In this document: positions 37,499-44,258 of the stretch, one piece after another
Position numbering within the stretch: the stretch's first letter is position 1
Layout: each line of letters begins with the position of its first letter
Virus record (IMG/VR): IMGVR_UViG_3300009285_003938
Span: 1 to 44,258 of that record
Origin: a virus
Strand: one strand, 5' to 3'
DNA length: 44,258 nt
Program-made: the position numbers and the translations under genes
The notes under the pieces: model-generated
What the model saw: only the letters and a program-made list of their open reading frames with translations
Database searches by the model: none
What the model was told of the DNA's origin: nothing

Positions 37499-39829
37499 TT
37501 ATTTTTCTCCTTTCTTTTTTTGTTTCATCCAATCAACTTCTTCTTTGGTGGCTTCAATTAAAACGGTCACTTTCGGGCGCTTTTCTCGAAGCGTTTTTAT
37601 CTCATCATCTTTTGTTGTTATTATGGGCAGAGTCACGCATCTACAGTTTATGACTTCTCCTGGTTCTCCCTCCATATCTCCCGGATACTTCAATCCACTG
37701 CTTCCACTAAATCCTCCTTTTCCTCCAAAGTCAAATTCCTCGCCCAGCGTTGCAATAGAACCTTCAAGCGCCTTATGGCTATCTCTGACCGCCTCATCCA
37801 ATGCCGTTATCCACTCGTGCTTTTGAACTCCTTCTTTTTCCAACTGGATAAACCGTCCAGCGTTTATAGAAGAAGCAGACTCTGTACGGGCAATGGTCAA
37901 TGTCCTACCGGATGCCATATTGTAAACCCCTTTAACTCTCTCCGCCAATTCATTAACTCCTTCTCCCGCAGTTATTCCTTGCGTCAATACATCTCTGAGT
38001 TGATCCTTAATTGTCTCGACCATTCCTTTTGGAATCTTCGTCACCCTCATTTCCATATATGCCAAAAAGGCTTTATCAAGAGGATTAAATATAAAGCTGG
38101 AAGTTCCGACTTGCTCAGCCGCCATCTCAGCCCCATCCTTCAACGACAATTCATATAGCGGGCGAATTAATTTTTGCATAGCCTTGATTTCAAAATCCTC
38201 GTTAAATATTTCATCTGATACGTCTTTACTTAAAGAAGAATGCAATTTCTCTAATACTCTCGAACGTTGTTCAAACAAAAATCTTTTAACTTTACTATGA
38301 AAAGTTTTCTCTAATGGAATTTGCTTGGCAAGAAATATCTTCCAGTGAACTTCTGCATTTACTGTTTTTTTTTGAGTTAGCTTCTTCACGAGAATTAACT
38401 TCTTTGGTTTAATTTCAATTTGTGCTTTAATAGCGTCTTTAGGCAGTTCATAAGCAATCTTTATCCGTTGTTTTTCTTCTTCAAATTTAAATTGAAATGC
38501 TTTCTTGGGGTCTAATCCCTGCGGAGTTCCTTTAAGTATTTGCCTTGCTTCTTCAATTTTAGGTTCAAGAAAAGTCGTTCCTTCGCCGCTAGATATAGGC
38601 ATCATTCCAAGAGGCTTCCAGGTTACATCCCCCCAAGGAACAGCATCCATTCCTAATCCTAGTTTCTTGTTAATCGCGTTGATTGGCCAACCCATCAAAG
38701 CCATACGTTCAGCGGAAGCAAGCTTTTTCTCAAAATCTTCTTGAAGGGCTTCAATTGATTGTCTATTAAATTCTCCCCATATCTGCCTATTACCAATATT
38801 ACTAAATAAACTCCACCATAATGTATTGACAATAAGCTCTTGTCTTGGAATTATACACTCCTGCCAGAAACTCTTTCTTGCCTCCTTTACGCCTTCATAC
38901 GACTTAATGTCTTCATAAATTCCCATTGCGACAGGGTTTGCCTTATAGACAGCGAATATCTCAGTGCGCCCCATTTTCTTCATCTGTATAAAGTCCATAT
39001 CTTTTTGAGATATACGAGCTTCAATAAACTTGCCTCCCCCTTCCAGAATCCCTATTCTATGCGCTTTATTTGCCCCTTTATGTCTATCTTCAAATTGATT
39101 CAATAGTCGATTATATTGTATATCGTTTAATCCTTCTTCATATTGGATAAATCCCCCGGTAGGTGCCCCTTCTTTAAAAAACGCCCTATTATATTGATTC
39201 GCAAAATACTCCTGGTCAATGCCTATCGTTGCCGCTGTCAATGGAGAAAGCCCTCTGTAGTCATCATAAGGGTTAAAATATTTGATTTGAATTATCTCGT
39301 GCAATCCAAAAACGACATCTTCTACCCCACTATATTTCCAGCCTAAAAGTATCTTTCCTTTAGAATCGAATATTGGCTCGAATCGTAAAGGATCAAATGT
39401 CCATATCTCTTTTGGAATTTGAGCAACATTTTCTCTTCCCTCTAAAATTAGAAACGCTTCTCCTCTTAGATCAAGATATGTAGATACCGCCTCAATGAGA
39501 ATTTCCATAGACATAAATGGATTGGGCTTCTTCAAGACTGAATATTCTTCCGGCCATTCAATAACTTTTTTACTTTCTGCATCTCCGTATTTGCCTTGAT
39601 ATGCAACAAAAGGTGTACGAGCTATATTCATTGCAATGCTTCTTATTGTCGCATAGACCCATACGGATTGACTATAAGGTTTGAGGACTTCTGACTGGGA
39701 CGAAAACAAATTACGAAGGGAGCGATAGATGGTAAAATCATCTTTGAGTGGGCCGACTCCTTTTTGTTGAACGATTGGCATTGTCTTACTTTTGTTACTT
39801 TTTGACTGCCTCGTCACTTTCTTTGCCAT
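37499..39829 (-). CDS. Portal protein fused to MuF-like minor head protein
   Basis: A 776-residue fusion. The N-terminal half (to about 420) is an HK97-type portal: FSSQSEVLKPYSQSVWVYAT, AIRSIAMNIARTP-type helix, YRGLSPLTAATIGIDQEYFA, FFKEGAPTGGFIQYEEGL and QMKKMGRTEIFAVYKANPVA. A linker of about 150 residues follows. The MuF domain (about 570-740) has ARTESASSINAGRFIQLEKE (from residue 647), then EWITALDEAVRDSHKALEGS and EVINCRCVTLP. The fusion guarantees one MuF copy per portal subunit. It is intact over 2.3 kb. Confidence 0.9.
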   Translation of the reverse strand: MAKKVTRQSKSNKSKTMPIVQQKGVGPLKDDFTIYRSLRNLFSSQSEVLKPYSQSVWVYATIRSIAMNIARTPFVAYQGKYGDAESKKVIEWPEEYSVLKKPNPFMSMEILIEAVSTYLDLRGEAFLILEGRENVAQIPKEIWTFDPLRFEPIFDSKGKILLGWKYSGVEDVVFGLHEIIQIKYFNPYDDYRGLSPLTAATIGIDQEYFANQYNRAFFKEGAPTGGFIQYEEGLNDIQYNRLLNQFEDRHKGANKAHRIGILEGGGKFIEARISQKDMDFIQMKKMGRTEIFAVYKANPVAMGIYEDIKSYEGVKEARKSFWQECIIPRQELIVNTLWWSLFSNIGNRQIWGEFNRQSIEALQEDFEKKLASAERMALMGWPINAINKKLGLGMDAVPWGDVTWKPLGMMPISSGEGTTFLEPKIEEARQILKGTPQGLDPKKAFQFKFEEEKQRIKIAYELPKDAIKAQIEIKPKKLILVKKLTQKKTVNAEVHWKIFLAKQIPLEKTFHSKVKRFLFEQRSRVLEKLHSSLSKDVSDEIFNEDFEIKAMQKLIRPLYELSLKDGAEMAAEQVGTSSFIFNPLDKAFLAYMEMRVTKIPKGMVETIKDQLRDVLTQGITAGEGVNELAERVKGVYNMASGRTLTIARTESASSINAGRFIQLEKEGVQKHEWITALDEAVRDSHKALEGSIATLGEEFDFGGKGGFSGSSGLKYPGDMEGEPGEVINCRCVTLPIITTKDDEIKTLREKRPKVTVLIEATKEEVDWMKQKKKGEK

Positions 39830-39977
39830 TTTTATTTAACTCCATTGAGGTGTAAGGATCAATATATTTTTTTGGAATAATATATCTCCCTGTGCCTAAA
39901 TCATAATTGACAAAAATATCCATTCTAAAAATATTTCCTATCTTTTTATTATCAATTTTCAACCACAATTGATCCAT
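39795..39977 (-). CDS. Small hypothetical protein before the portal gene
   Basis: A 60-residue ORF overlapping the portal start by 35 nt. It reads MDQLWLKIDNKKIGNIFRMD then GTGRYIIPKKYIDPYTSMEL, mostly strand-forming with a charged tail. Its ATG overlaps the preceding ORF's 3' end. No family is recognised. Confidence 0.5.
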   Translation of the reverse strand: MDQLWLKIDNKKIGNIFRMDIFVNYDLGTGRYIIPKKYIDPYTSMELNKNGKESDEAVKK

Positions 39978-40104
39978 TTTTTAAATCTCGAATTTTAATC
40001 TCAAATTCATCGACTTCATTGATCATACATATATCAATATAGTCAACATCTATCTCTTCTGGGACTATATCATCAATCTTCTTTTTTATGTCCTTCCATT
40101 TCAT
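39952..40104 (-). CDS. Small hypothetical protein
   Basis: A 50-residue ORF, MKWKDIKKKIDDIVPEEIDV then NEVDEFEIKIRDL, acidic and mixed helix/strand. The MKWKDI start and the DEFEIK strand recall small phage proteins encoded beside portals. A weak AGGGAA stretch lies upstream. Its 3' end overlaps the next ORF. Confidence 0.5.
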   Translation of the reverse strand: MKWKDIKKKIDDIVPEEIDVDYIDICMINEVDEFEIKIRDLKNGSIVVEN

Positions 40105-40144
40105 CGTTATTATATTCCCTTTCTTAATTTAGTAAATAGTATTT

Positions 40145-40423
40145 TTAAAACATCAACTTTATACTTCCTTCTTTTTGCTTTCTTACAGACACCGTTTTTT
40201 CTCCATCATCCAATACATTAATGATTATTTCATAACATGGAATCATTTCTCCTTCTTTTTTCTCCTCGAACTGCTCAGATATACCTTCCATAATAAAGAT
40301 TGGAGGATAATATAAATGCTCGACTCTCGTCGGAGCAAATCTCATTTTTGCCAAAATCATAGCCACATCATTTGACTGCTTCCTTATATAATCCTCTGAT
40401 ACAGTAAATTTTCCTATCTTCAA
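40145..40423 (-). CDS. Hypothetical protein after the large terminase
   Basis: A 92-residue protein, MKIGKFTVSEDYIRKQSNDV then RFAPTRVEHLYYPPIFIMEG, with a strand-rich C-terminal half. It is unrecognised. It lies 16 nt after the large terminase gene in the packaging cluster. Confidence 0.55.
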   Translation of the reverse strand: MKIGKFTVSEDYIRKQSNDVAMILAKMRFAPTRVEHLYYPPIFIMEGISEQFEEKKEGEMIPCYEIIINVLDDGEKTVSVRKQKEGSIKLMF

Positions 40424-40439
40424 ATTACATTCTGCTTTC

Positions 40440-41981
40440 TTATATCATTCTAAACCGTATTTCTTTCGTATTAATAAATGGATACGCATAACACAATATA
40501 ATTGCATCTGCCCTGTTAGGAGATTTTATTCCTCTTGTTCTCATATCTTTCTTTGACTCTATCAATATTTTCCCGCCACCTGTAAATTTATATTTCGGTT
40601 GGCAAAGTTCGGTTATTGATTGTTTATCATTAATAAGAGAAATCAATTCGTCTGACTTATATTCTTTAACTTTATTCTTGTGTTCATAAGTTCTTTCGAT
40701 TCTCCTTCTCATCAACCACCAAAGTTGTGCTTTAAGATTAGCAAACATATCACTATTCTTTTTACCTTCGCAGTAATTGCCTCTTGTCGGGCTTTCTCCG
40801 GTGCAAACACCGATCGCTGTCAACCACTCAAACTCTTTATTGCTTAGCTCTCCTTTTACTCCAGCTCCTACTCCAATATTATCGTACATCAATATATTGC
40901 AATTATTTTCCTTGCAAATAAAGGCGGCTTTACGTGCAGACTGAGTTGTATTGCCTTCTTTCCAAAACCAAATCTTAAAAACTTTCATTCCTTTGCGCAT
41001 GTAAAGGCAATTCTCATCTCCTCCTTCATCTGCAACATCTAATCCAGCGACAATCTCACCGCTATCAATCCCTTCCATTTCAAAGTTAATAACTGCTTGA
41101 AGATATTCATTTGCAATACAGATATTCTCGGTCGAGGTAAAATAATCTCTGTCGATTTCCTGAGCGACGATAATCGGGTCTAATTTTTCTTTTTGTTGCG
41201 CATACCACTTCTCAGATTTACGAGGGTCATCTCTCCAGTCAAATACAAACACAGGTATCTTGCCCCCATGCCGTTTATGGTAATATGGATTTCCCGCTCC
41301 ATTTGGAGTTGACATATCTATCTTAACATCACTATTCTGAGACAATGCGGATTCAATAAGAAGAGGCCTCTCGTAAAATGCAGACTCATCCTTGAAATAA
41401 ATACTAGAGCGACCTCCTCTTCCAATATTATCTCCCGCCTCTCCTGTTATAGTTGAGTTGTTGAATGGGTTGACAAACTTCATGAACGTACAATGTTTAT
41501 CGATCTCAAACCCAATAGGAAGAATTATCTTTGGAAGGTAACGCAATAAAATACGCCCTTTCTCAAATATACTGTCCGGGTCTCCTACCCTGTCGACAAG
41601 AGCCTCTTTCCTGCTCCCAAAGCTAACTTTAGATCCTTCGTGAAATAAGAATAGCCAGAGAGAAAAGGCCATGCTTAAATATGTGACTCCTGCATCTCTG
41701 CACTTTTCTACGAGCCCATCCTCTTTTTTCTCATATCTTTCTTTCAGCCATAATATATATTCTTTCTGTCTCTCCCACATAACAAATGGAAGCATCGCAG
41801 GCGTTGAACGAGGGTCATATGTCATCATCCAATCATCAATAAAATCAATTGGACTAGATTTATAATGCATTAATGCGGCACGTCGCGCAGAGACAGAAGA
41901 AAGAAAACATAACAATAATTTCTGTCGTCTAATTAAGATATGATTATTAACAAGAGAAATTTGATCTTTTATTTTATTCAA
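40440..41981 (-). CDS. Terminase large subunit
   Basis: A 513-residue packaging ATPase/nuclease. The N-terminal region has DDWMMTYDPRSTP and a QKEYILWLKERY adenine-contact segment. Walker A is the degenerate KCRDAGVT (93-100) common in TerL, and Walker B is SSIYFKDESAF (D198, E199). The nuclease has D315 (GLDVADEGGDEN), D367 (MYDNIGVGAGV) and a C-terminal SPNRADAIIL. The start is a TTG that overlaps the stop of the preceding small ORF; an AGGAG lies about 12 nt upstream. It should pump DNA through the portal and cut concatemers. Confidence 0.9.
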   Translation of the reverse strand: MNKIKDQISLVNNHILIRRQKLLLCFLSSVSARRAALMHYKSSPIDFIDDWMMTYDPRSTPAMLPFVMWERQKEYILWLKERYEKKEDGLVEKCRDAGVTYLSMAFSLWLFLFHEGSKVSFGSRKEALVDRVGDPDSIFEKGRILLRYLPKIILPIGFEIDKHCTFMKFVNPFNNSTITGEAGDNIGRGGRSSIYFKDESAFYERPLLIESALSQNSDVKIDMSTPNGAGNPYYHKRHGGKIPVFVFDWRDDPRKSEKWYAQQKEKLDPIIVAQEIDRDYFTSTENICIANEYLQAVINFEMEGIDSGEIVAGLDVADEGGDENCLYMRKGMKVFKIWFWKEGNTTQSARKAAFICKENNCNILMYDNIGVGAGVKGELSNKEFEWLTAIGVCTGESPTRGNYCEGKKNSDMFANLKAQLWWLMRRRIERTYEHKNKVKEYKSDELISLINDKQSITELCQPKYKFTGGGKILIESKKDMRTRGIKSPNRADAIILCYAYPFINTKEIRFRMI

Positions 41982-42117
41982 ACAATTATTTCTCCTGTAA
42001 TTTTTATTTTATCAACATGGTCTTTAAGCGCGTCAAGAAAATCAATTCAGAAATTCCATTCGGAAATAACCCATAATGGATATCTTTTTCTATCGTCAAA
42101 ATAAGTTTTATTTTCAT
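41978..42117 (-). CDS. Small protein whose two halves lie in different frames
   Basis: ATG 42117 starts 3 nt after the previous stop and reads MKIKLILTIEKDIHYGLFPN then GISE. In the -1 frame the reading continues IDFLDALKDHVDKIKITGEI and ends at 41978, overlapping the terminase TTG start. The region is 140 nt, one short of 141. The second half cannot start alone with ATG, GTG or TTG (it begins at ATT just after a TGA). A -1 shift or a missing A near GAATTGAT gives a single 46-residue product. No family is recognised. Confidence 0.5.
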
Positions 42118-42120
42118 TTT

Positions 42121-42537
42121 CTATTTTCCATTTTTAACTCTATAAAGAAATTGTTCAGAATAAATTCCACTTGTTCCACTTCCTGATAATCTCTTGACCA
42201 TGATATAATGGATATATTCAGTGGTCGGTTTTGACTCAACCTTAATTACAACACCTATAAAATCACTTATCCTGTAACCTAAATATTTGATGCTATGAAC
42301 AACCTCGTCTCCTATTTTAAAATTTGGACATTCATAAGGGGGTATATCTTTGCCTTCCATCTCGATCTGTGCAATTTCTTGTTCTAATATTTCCTTTTCG
42401 CTAAACGCTACCGTTGCACTTCCATTGATTCCATTTACAATTGAAGAATAAAACATTTGCATTCCAGTCGCAGAAAGAAGCAATGGTTCTGCAAAAAACA
42501 GAATCGCAATTACAATCAGGCTTCTTCCTGTTTTCAT
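42121..42537 (-). CDS. Protein with N-terminal signal/anchor and SH3-like tail
   Basis: A 138-residue protein. Residues 5-22 form a hydrophobic segment (RSLIVIAILFFAEPLLLSAT), a signal peptide or anchor. An acidic helical linker (SEKEILEQEIAQIEMEGKDI) follows, then a strand-rich end, CPNFKIGDEVVHSIKYLGYR, with F-x-I-G-D-x-V and GVVIKVE patterns of small SH3-like domains. Its start overlaps the stop of the upstream frame (ATGA). It lies between the two terminase genes. Confidence 0.55.
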   Translation of the reverse strand: MKTGRSLIVIAILFFAEPLLLSATGMQMFYSSIVNGINGSATVAFSEKEILEQEIAQIEMEGKDIPPYECPNFKIGDEVVHSIKYLGYRISDFIGVVIKVESKPTTEYIHYIMVKRLSGSGTSGIYSEQFLYRVKNGK

Positions 42538-42658
42538 CTATCATTCTCCTTTTTATTTCTGGGTTTAGAAGGGGATAAAATTATCCACAACAAACCAATT
42601 AGGAAAAGAGAATAAAAAATGTTAATAATGCATGTTCAGTAGTCCAATTATCTATCAT
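42534..42658 (-). CDS. Small membrane protein split by a -1 frame change
   Basis: ATG 42658 overlaps the small terminase stop (ATGA) and reads MIDNWTTEHALLTFF before a stop at 42599. The -1 frame reads FYSLFLIGLLWIILSPSKPR then NKKENDR and stops at 42534, itself overlapping the next start (ATGA). Joined at a run of six T (42616-42621 on the minus strand) they give a 41-residue single-TM protein. The region is 125 nt, one short of 126. Both outer ends are coupled to neighbours, which argues that the joined product is real. Confidence 0.55.
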
Positions 42659-43482
42659 ATTGTTCTCCTCTTAAATTTATTCTCTTTTTCTTTATTACTA
42701 CTACCTAATTGCAAAGGTTCTTTTATTGTATTACTTGTCAAAACACTCACATCAACAGACTTTATCAATTCGAGATATTTCTGAGTTGCCAATTCCGGCG
42801 TCATTAATTGCATTTCATTAGCTTGAATAATAGTAATTGGATTTCCTTCCAATTTGACTCTCTCAACAAACATTCCCAAATGCTTTGCTAAAAGTTCAAG
42901 CGCCCTATTGGAACCTCCCGAATCAAACGCATATTCCCCCGTTGCTATTCCTAACTTATTTAATACTGGTTTTGCCTGCATACACCTTTCAACAATTTCC
43001 TTTAGCTTTTCAACAATCCACTCAGGAGTTACCTTTGTTCTTTCCTCTAATTTTCTATAACACCAGTCAAGAGCAGATTTGATTTTATTGTTTTTTAATT
43101 GTACATGTGCGGCAACTCCAGCAGAAAAATAACTATTGGTAGGAGAAAATCCAGCATGTTGAGCGGATTTAGTCGCATTGTCCGTAATAAGATATGTCCT
43201 GACGAACTTCGCCTGCTTTGCGGACAAATCAAATTTGCTTATAAGCGTACCTATACTTATTCCTATATTATCCTCCTCTTCATCCTGATCGAGATTTATC
43301 CTATTTATTTTCTTTTGCCTCTTTTGAGAAACATCATACTCAAATATAAGGCTCTTTAAATTATTTGCAAATTGAGAATCATTCTCTTTTTTTGCTTTTA
43401 CGAAAAGAAAATTAAGCAAAGATTCCATAGTCAAACGAGTATATTTCTTTTTTGTCTTCTTCAATTCAAAATTCTTACTCAC
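42655..43482 (-). CDS. Terminase small subunit
   Basis: A 275-residue protein. The central helical DNA-binding part, KFDLSAKQAKFVRTYLITDN then ATKSAQHAGFSP, is the terminase_2-type motif (L-x-x-x-Q-x-x-F-V-x-x-Y, A-x-x-A-G-Y/F). A coiled oligomerisation helix follows (TPEWIVEKLKEIVERCMQ). The first 90 residues are a charged extension that is longer than usual. The start is a GTG at 43482 with a weak upstream purine stretch. It should recognise the packaging site and recruit the large subunit. Confidence 0.8.
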   Translation of the reverse strand: MSKNFELKKTKKKYTRLTMESLLNFLFVKAKKENDSQFANNLKSLIFEYDVSQKRQKKINRINLDQDEEEDNIGISIGTLISKFDLSAKQAKFVRTYLITDNATKSAQHAGFSPTNSYFSAGVAAHVQLKNNKIKSALDWCYRKLEERTKVTPEWIVEKLKEIVERCMQAKPVLNKLGIATGEYAFDSGGSNRALELLAKHLGMFVERVKLEGNPITIIQANEMQLMTPELATQKYLELIKSVDVSVLTSNTIKEPLQLGSSNKEKENKFKRRTI

Positions 43483-43509
43483 AAATACATTTTCTTATTT
43501 TCTTCTCTT

Positions 43510-43611
43510 CTACTTATCCAAAGTTGAACTAATATCTCGAAAAACTATTTGGTCGATTCTATCTTTAAAACAATCTGCCAAAATTTGAAATATTTTCTCT
43601 TCGTCGATCAT
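43510..43611 (-). CDS. Tiny helical ORF before the small terminase
   Basis: A 33-residue ORF, MIDEEKIFQILADCFKDRID then FRDISSTLDK. GAAAG lies upstream, at the end of the previous gene. The composition is protein-like and acidic. No family is recognised. Confidence 0.45.
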   Translation of the reverse strand: MIDEEKIFQILADCFKDRIDQIVFRDISSTLDK

Positions 43612-43613
43612 TT

Positions 43614-43988
43614 TTATTTTCTTTCAAACTTATTCTTTTTTTGCTGCTCCAGTTCATAATGCCGCTTTGCTTGTCGAATTAAATCTATGAGATCCCGCAA
43701 GTTTGCCTTGACAAAATTCGGGCACATATTTGCCATTGTCCAATCCTTATAAATTTGTTTCTTGGAATAATTCTTGACGTTTGCTTTGAGACGAGTTCCC
43801 AATCGAAAGACCTTGGGAGTAATTTGATCGAGCATCGTAAGCCCTTGTTGATCACAACGAACAATACATTTATCGTAATGTATCTTGTCAGTAACGACCT
43901 CATTATATTTAAAAAAATTTCCGACAGAAATACTCGCCTTCAGATGTTCACAATCTTCACAGGAAATCAATTGTTGTTTGTCTTTCAT
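43614..43988 (-). CDS. Hypothetical zinc-binding protein, first gene of the leftward arm
   Basis: A 124-residue protein starting MKDKQQLISCEDCEHLKASI, with CEDC, then CIVRC and a later C (MCPNF) that could bind zinc. The second half is basic and helical (FVKANLRDLIDLIRQAKRHY). It is the first gene after the divergent promoter region. Its position would suit a small regulator or host-takeover protein, but no family is recognised. Confidence 0.55.
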   Translation of the reverse strand: MKDKQQLISCEDCEHLKASISVGNFFKYNEVVTDKIHYDKCIVRCDQQGLTMLDQITPKVFRLGTRLKANVKNYSKKQIYKDWTMANMCPNFVKANLRDLIDLIRQAKRHYELEQQKKNKFERK

Positions 43989-44037
43989 TTTTATTAATAC
44001 AAAAATAACCAGAAAAAATTATAAACCTATACACTAT

Positions 44038-44066
44038 ATTATATTTAATCTCTAAGAATTTCTTAA
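44038..44066 (-). promoter_or_regulatory. Candidate leftward promoter
   Basis: On the minus strand TTAAGA (44061-44066), a 17-nt spacer and TATAAT (44038-44043) lie 50 nt before the first leftward gene. Two weaker candidates with 17-nt spacers occur upstream (44133-44161 and 44173-44201). The region is very AT-rich, so chance matches are possible; this one has a perfect -10. Confidence 0.5.
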
Positions 44067-44194
44067 TAAAATATCAAGAGAAATTAAACGAAATATATTT
44101 TTATTATTTTCTTTACAAATTAAAGAAACTGCATTATAATTGTATTTATTAAATGACTTAAATAATCCTTATAAAATATATTTATTTATTTATC

Positions 44195-44223
44195 TTGACA
44201 ATCTTAATAAAGTAGATTATAAT
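44195..44223 (+). promoter_or_regulatory. Perfect sigma-70 promoter pointing out of the right end
   Basis: TTGACA (44195-44200), a 17-nt spacer and TATAAT (44218-44223) form an exact consensus promoter on the plus strand. Transcription would start near 44230, 28 nt before the window ends. No plus-strand gene lies there, but if the ends join, the leader runs straight into the UvsY-like gene at 118. It would be the main early promoter. Confidence 0.8.
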
Positions 44224-44258
44224 AATAATATAAATTTAATTCAGCAAAACTTTTTGAG

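Overview
The window looks like an essentially complete, AT-rich genome of a tailed phage with siphovirus morphology. It carries an HK97-type head module, a lambda-like tail tip and a short tape measure (about 540 residues, so a tail of roughly 80 nm at the usual 0.15 nm per residue). I see no integrase, repressor, DNA polymerase, primase, helicase, RNA polymerase or tRNA gene. The host is not identifiable. Strong purine-rich ribosome sites, Sec-type signal peptides and a lipobox point to a bacterial host. The far right end holds a perfect TTGACA-17-TATAAT promoter that fires out of the window, so the sequence is probably a circularly permuted genome whose right end joins its left end.

Left arm (about 0.1-12.8 kb, plus strand, presumably early). 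It encodes a T4-style recombination set: a UvsY-like mediator, a gp32-like ssDNA-binding protein, a UvsX/RecA-like recombinase, a RuvC-like resolvase, a Mre11/SbcD-like nuclease, and a Rad50/SbcC ATPase split into two genes with a small coiled-coil gene in between. Mixed in are an HTH/excisionase-like protein, a glutaredoxin-like protein, an HNH homing endonuclease, a DUF1599-like protein and many small, often Cys-pair (zinc-ribbon) proteins. The set suggests recombination-dependent replication that relies on the host replisome.

Right arm (about 44.0-12.7 kb, minus strand, presumably late). In transcription order it holds the small and large terminase, a portal-MuF fusion, an exported beta-rich protein, a prohead protease-scaffold fusion, the major capsid protein, connectors, tail terminator, tail tube, a possible lysis cassette (permuted papain-fold enzyme, lipoprotein, two-TM protein), a second exported beta-rich protein, tail chaperones, tape measure, gpM/gpL-like proteins, a giant gpJ-like tip protein, an upper-fibre protein and a tail fibre with an N-terminal membrane or signal segment. 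A run of tiny membrane-protein ORFs follows. The two arms converge near 12.7-12.9 kb.

The most unusual features are these. (1) A 97-nt sequence (94/97 identical) occurs once in each arm, in opposite genomic orientation but always sense to transcription; recombination between the copies would invert 21 kb and swap the two operons' downstream halves. (2) Four small genes need a -1 frame change to give a coherent product bounded by their neighbours' start and stop codons, usually at a short homopolymer. (3) The ssDNA-binding protein gene seems to start at ATT. (4) An 80-nt strong hairpin lies upstream of the HTH gene. (5) Sec signal peptides occur on proteins encoded inside the virion operon.
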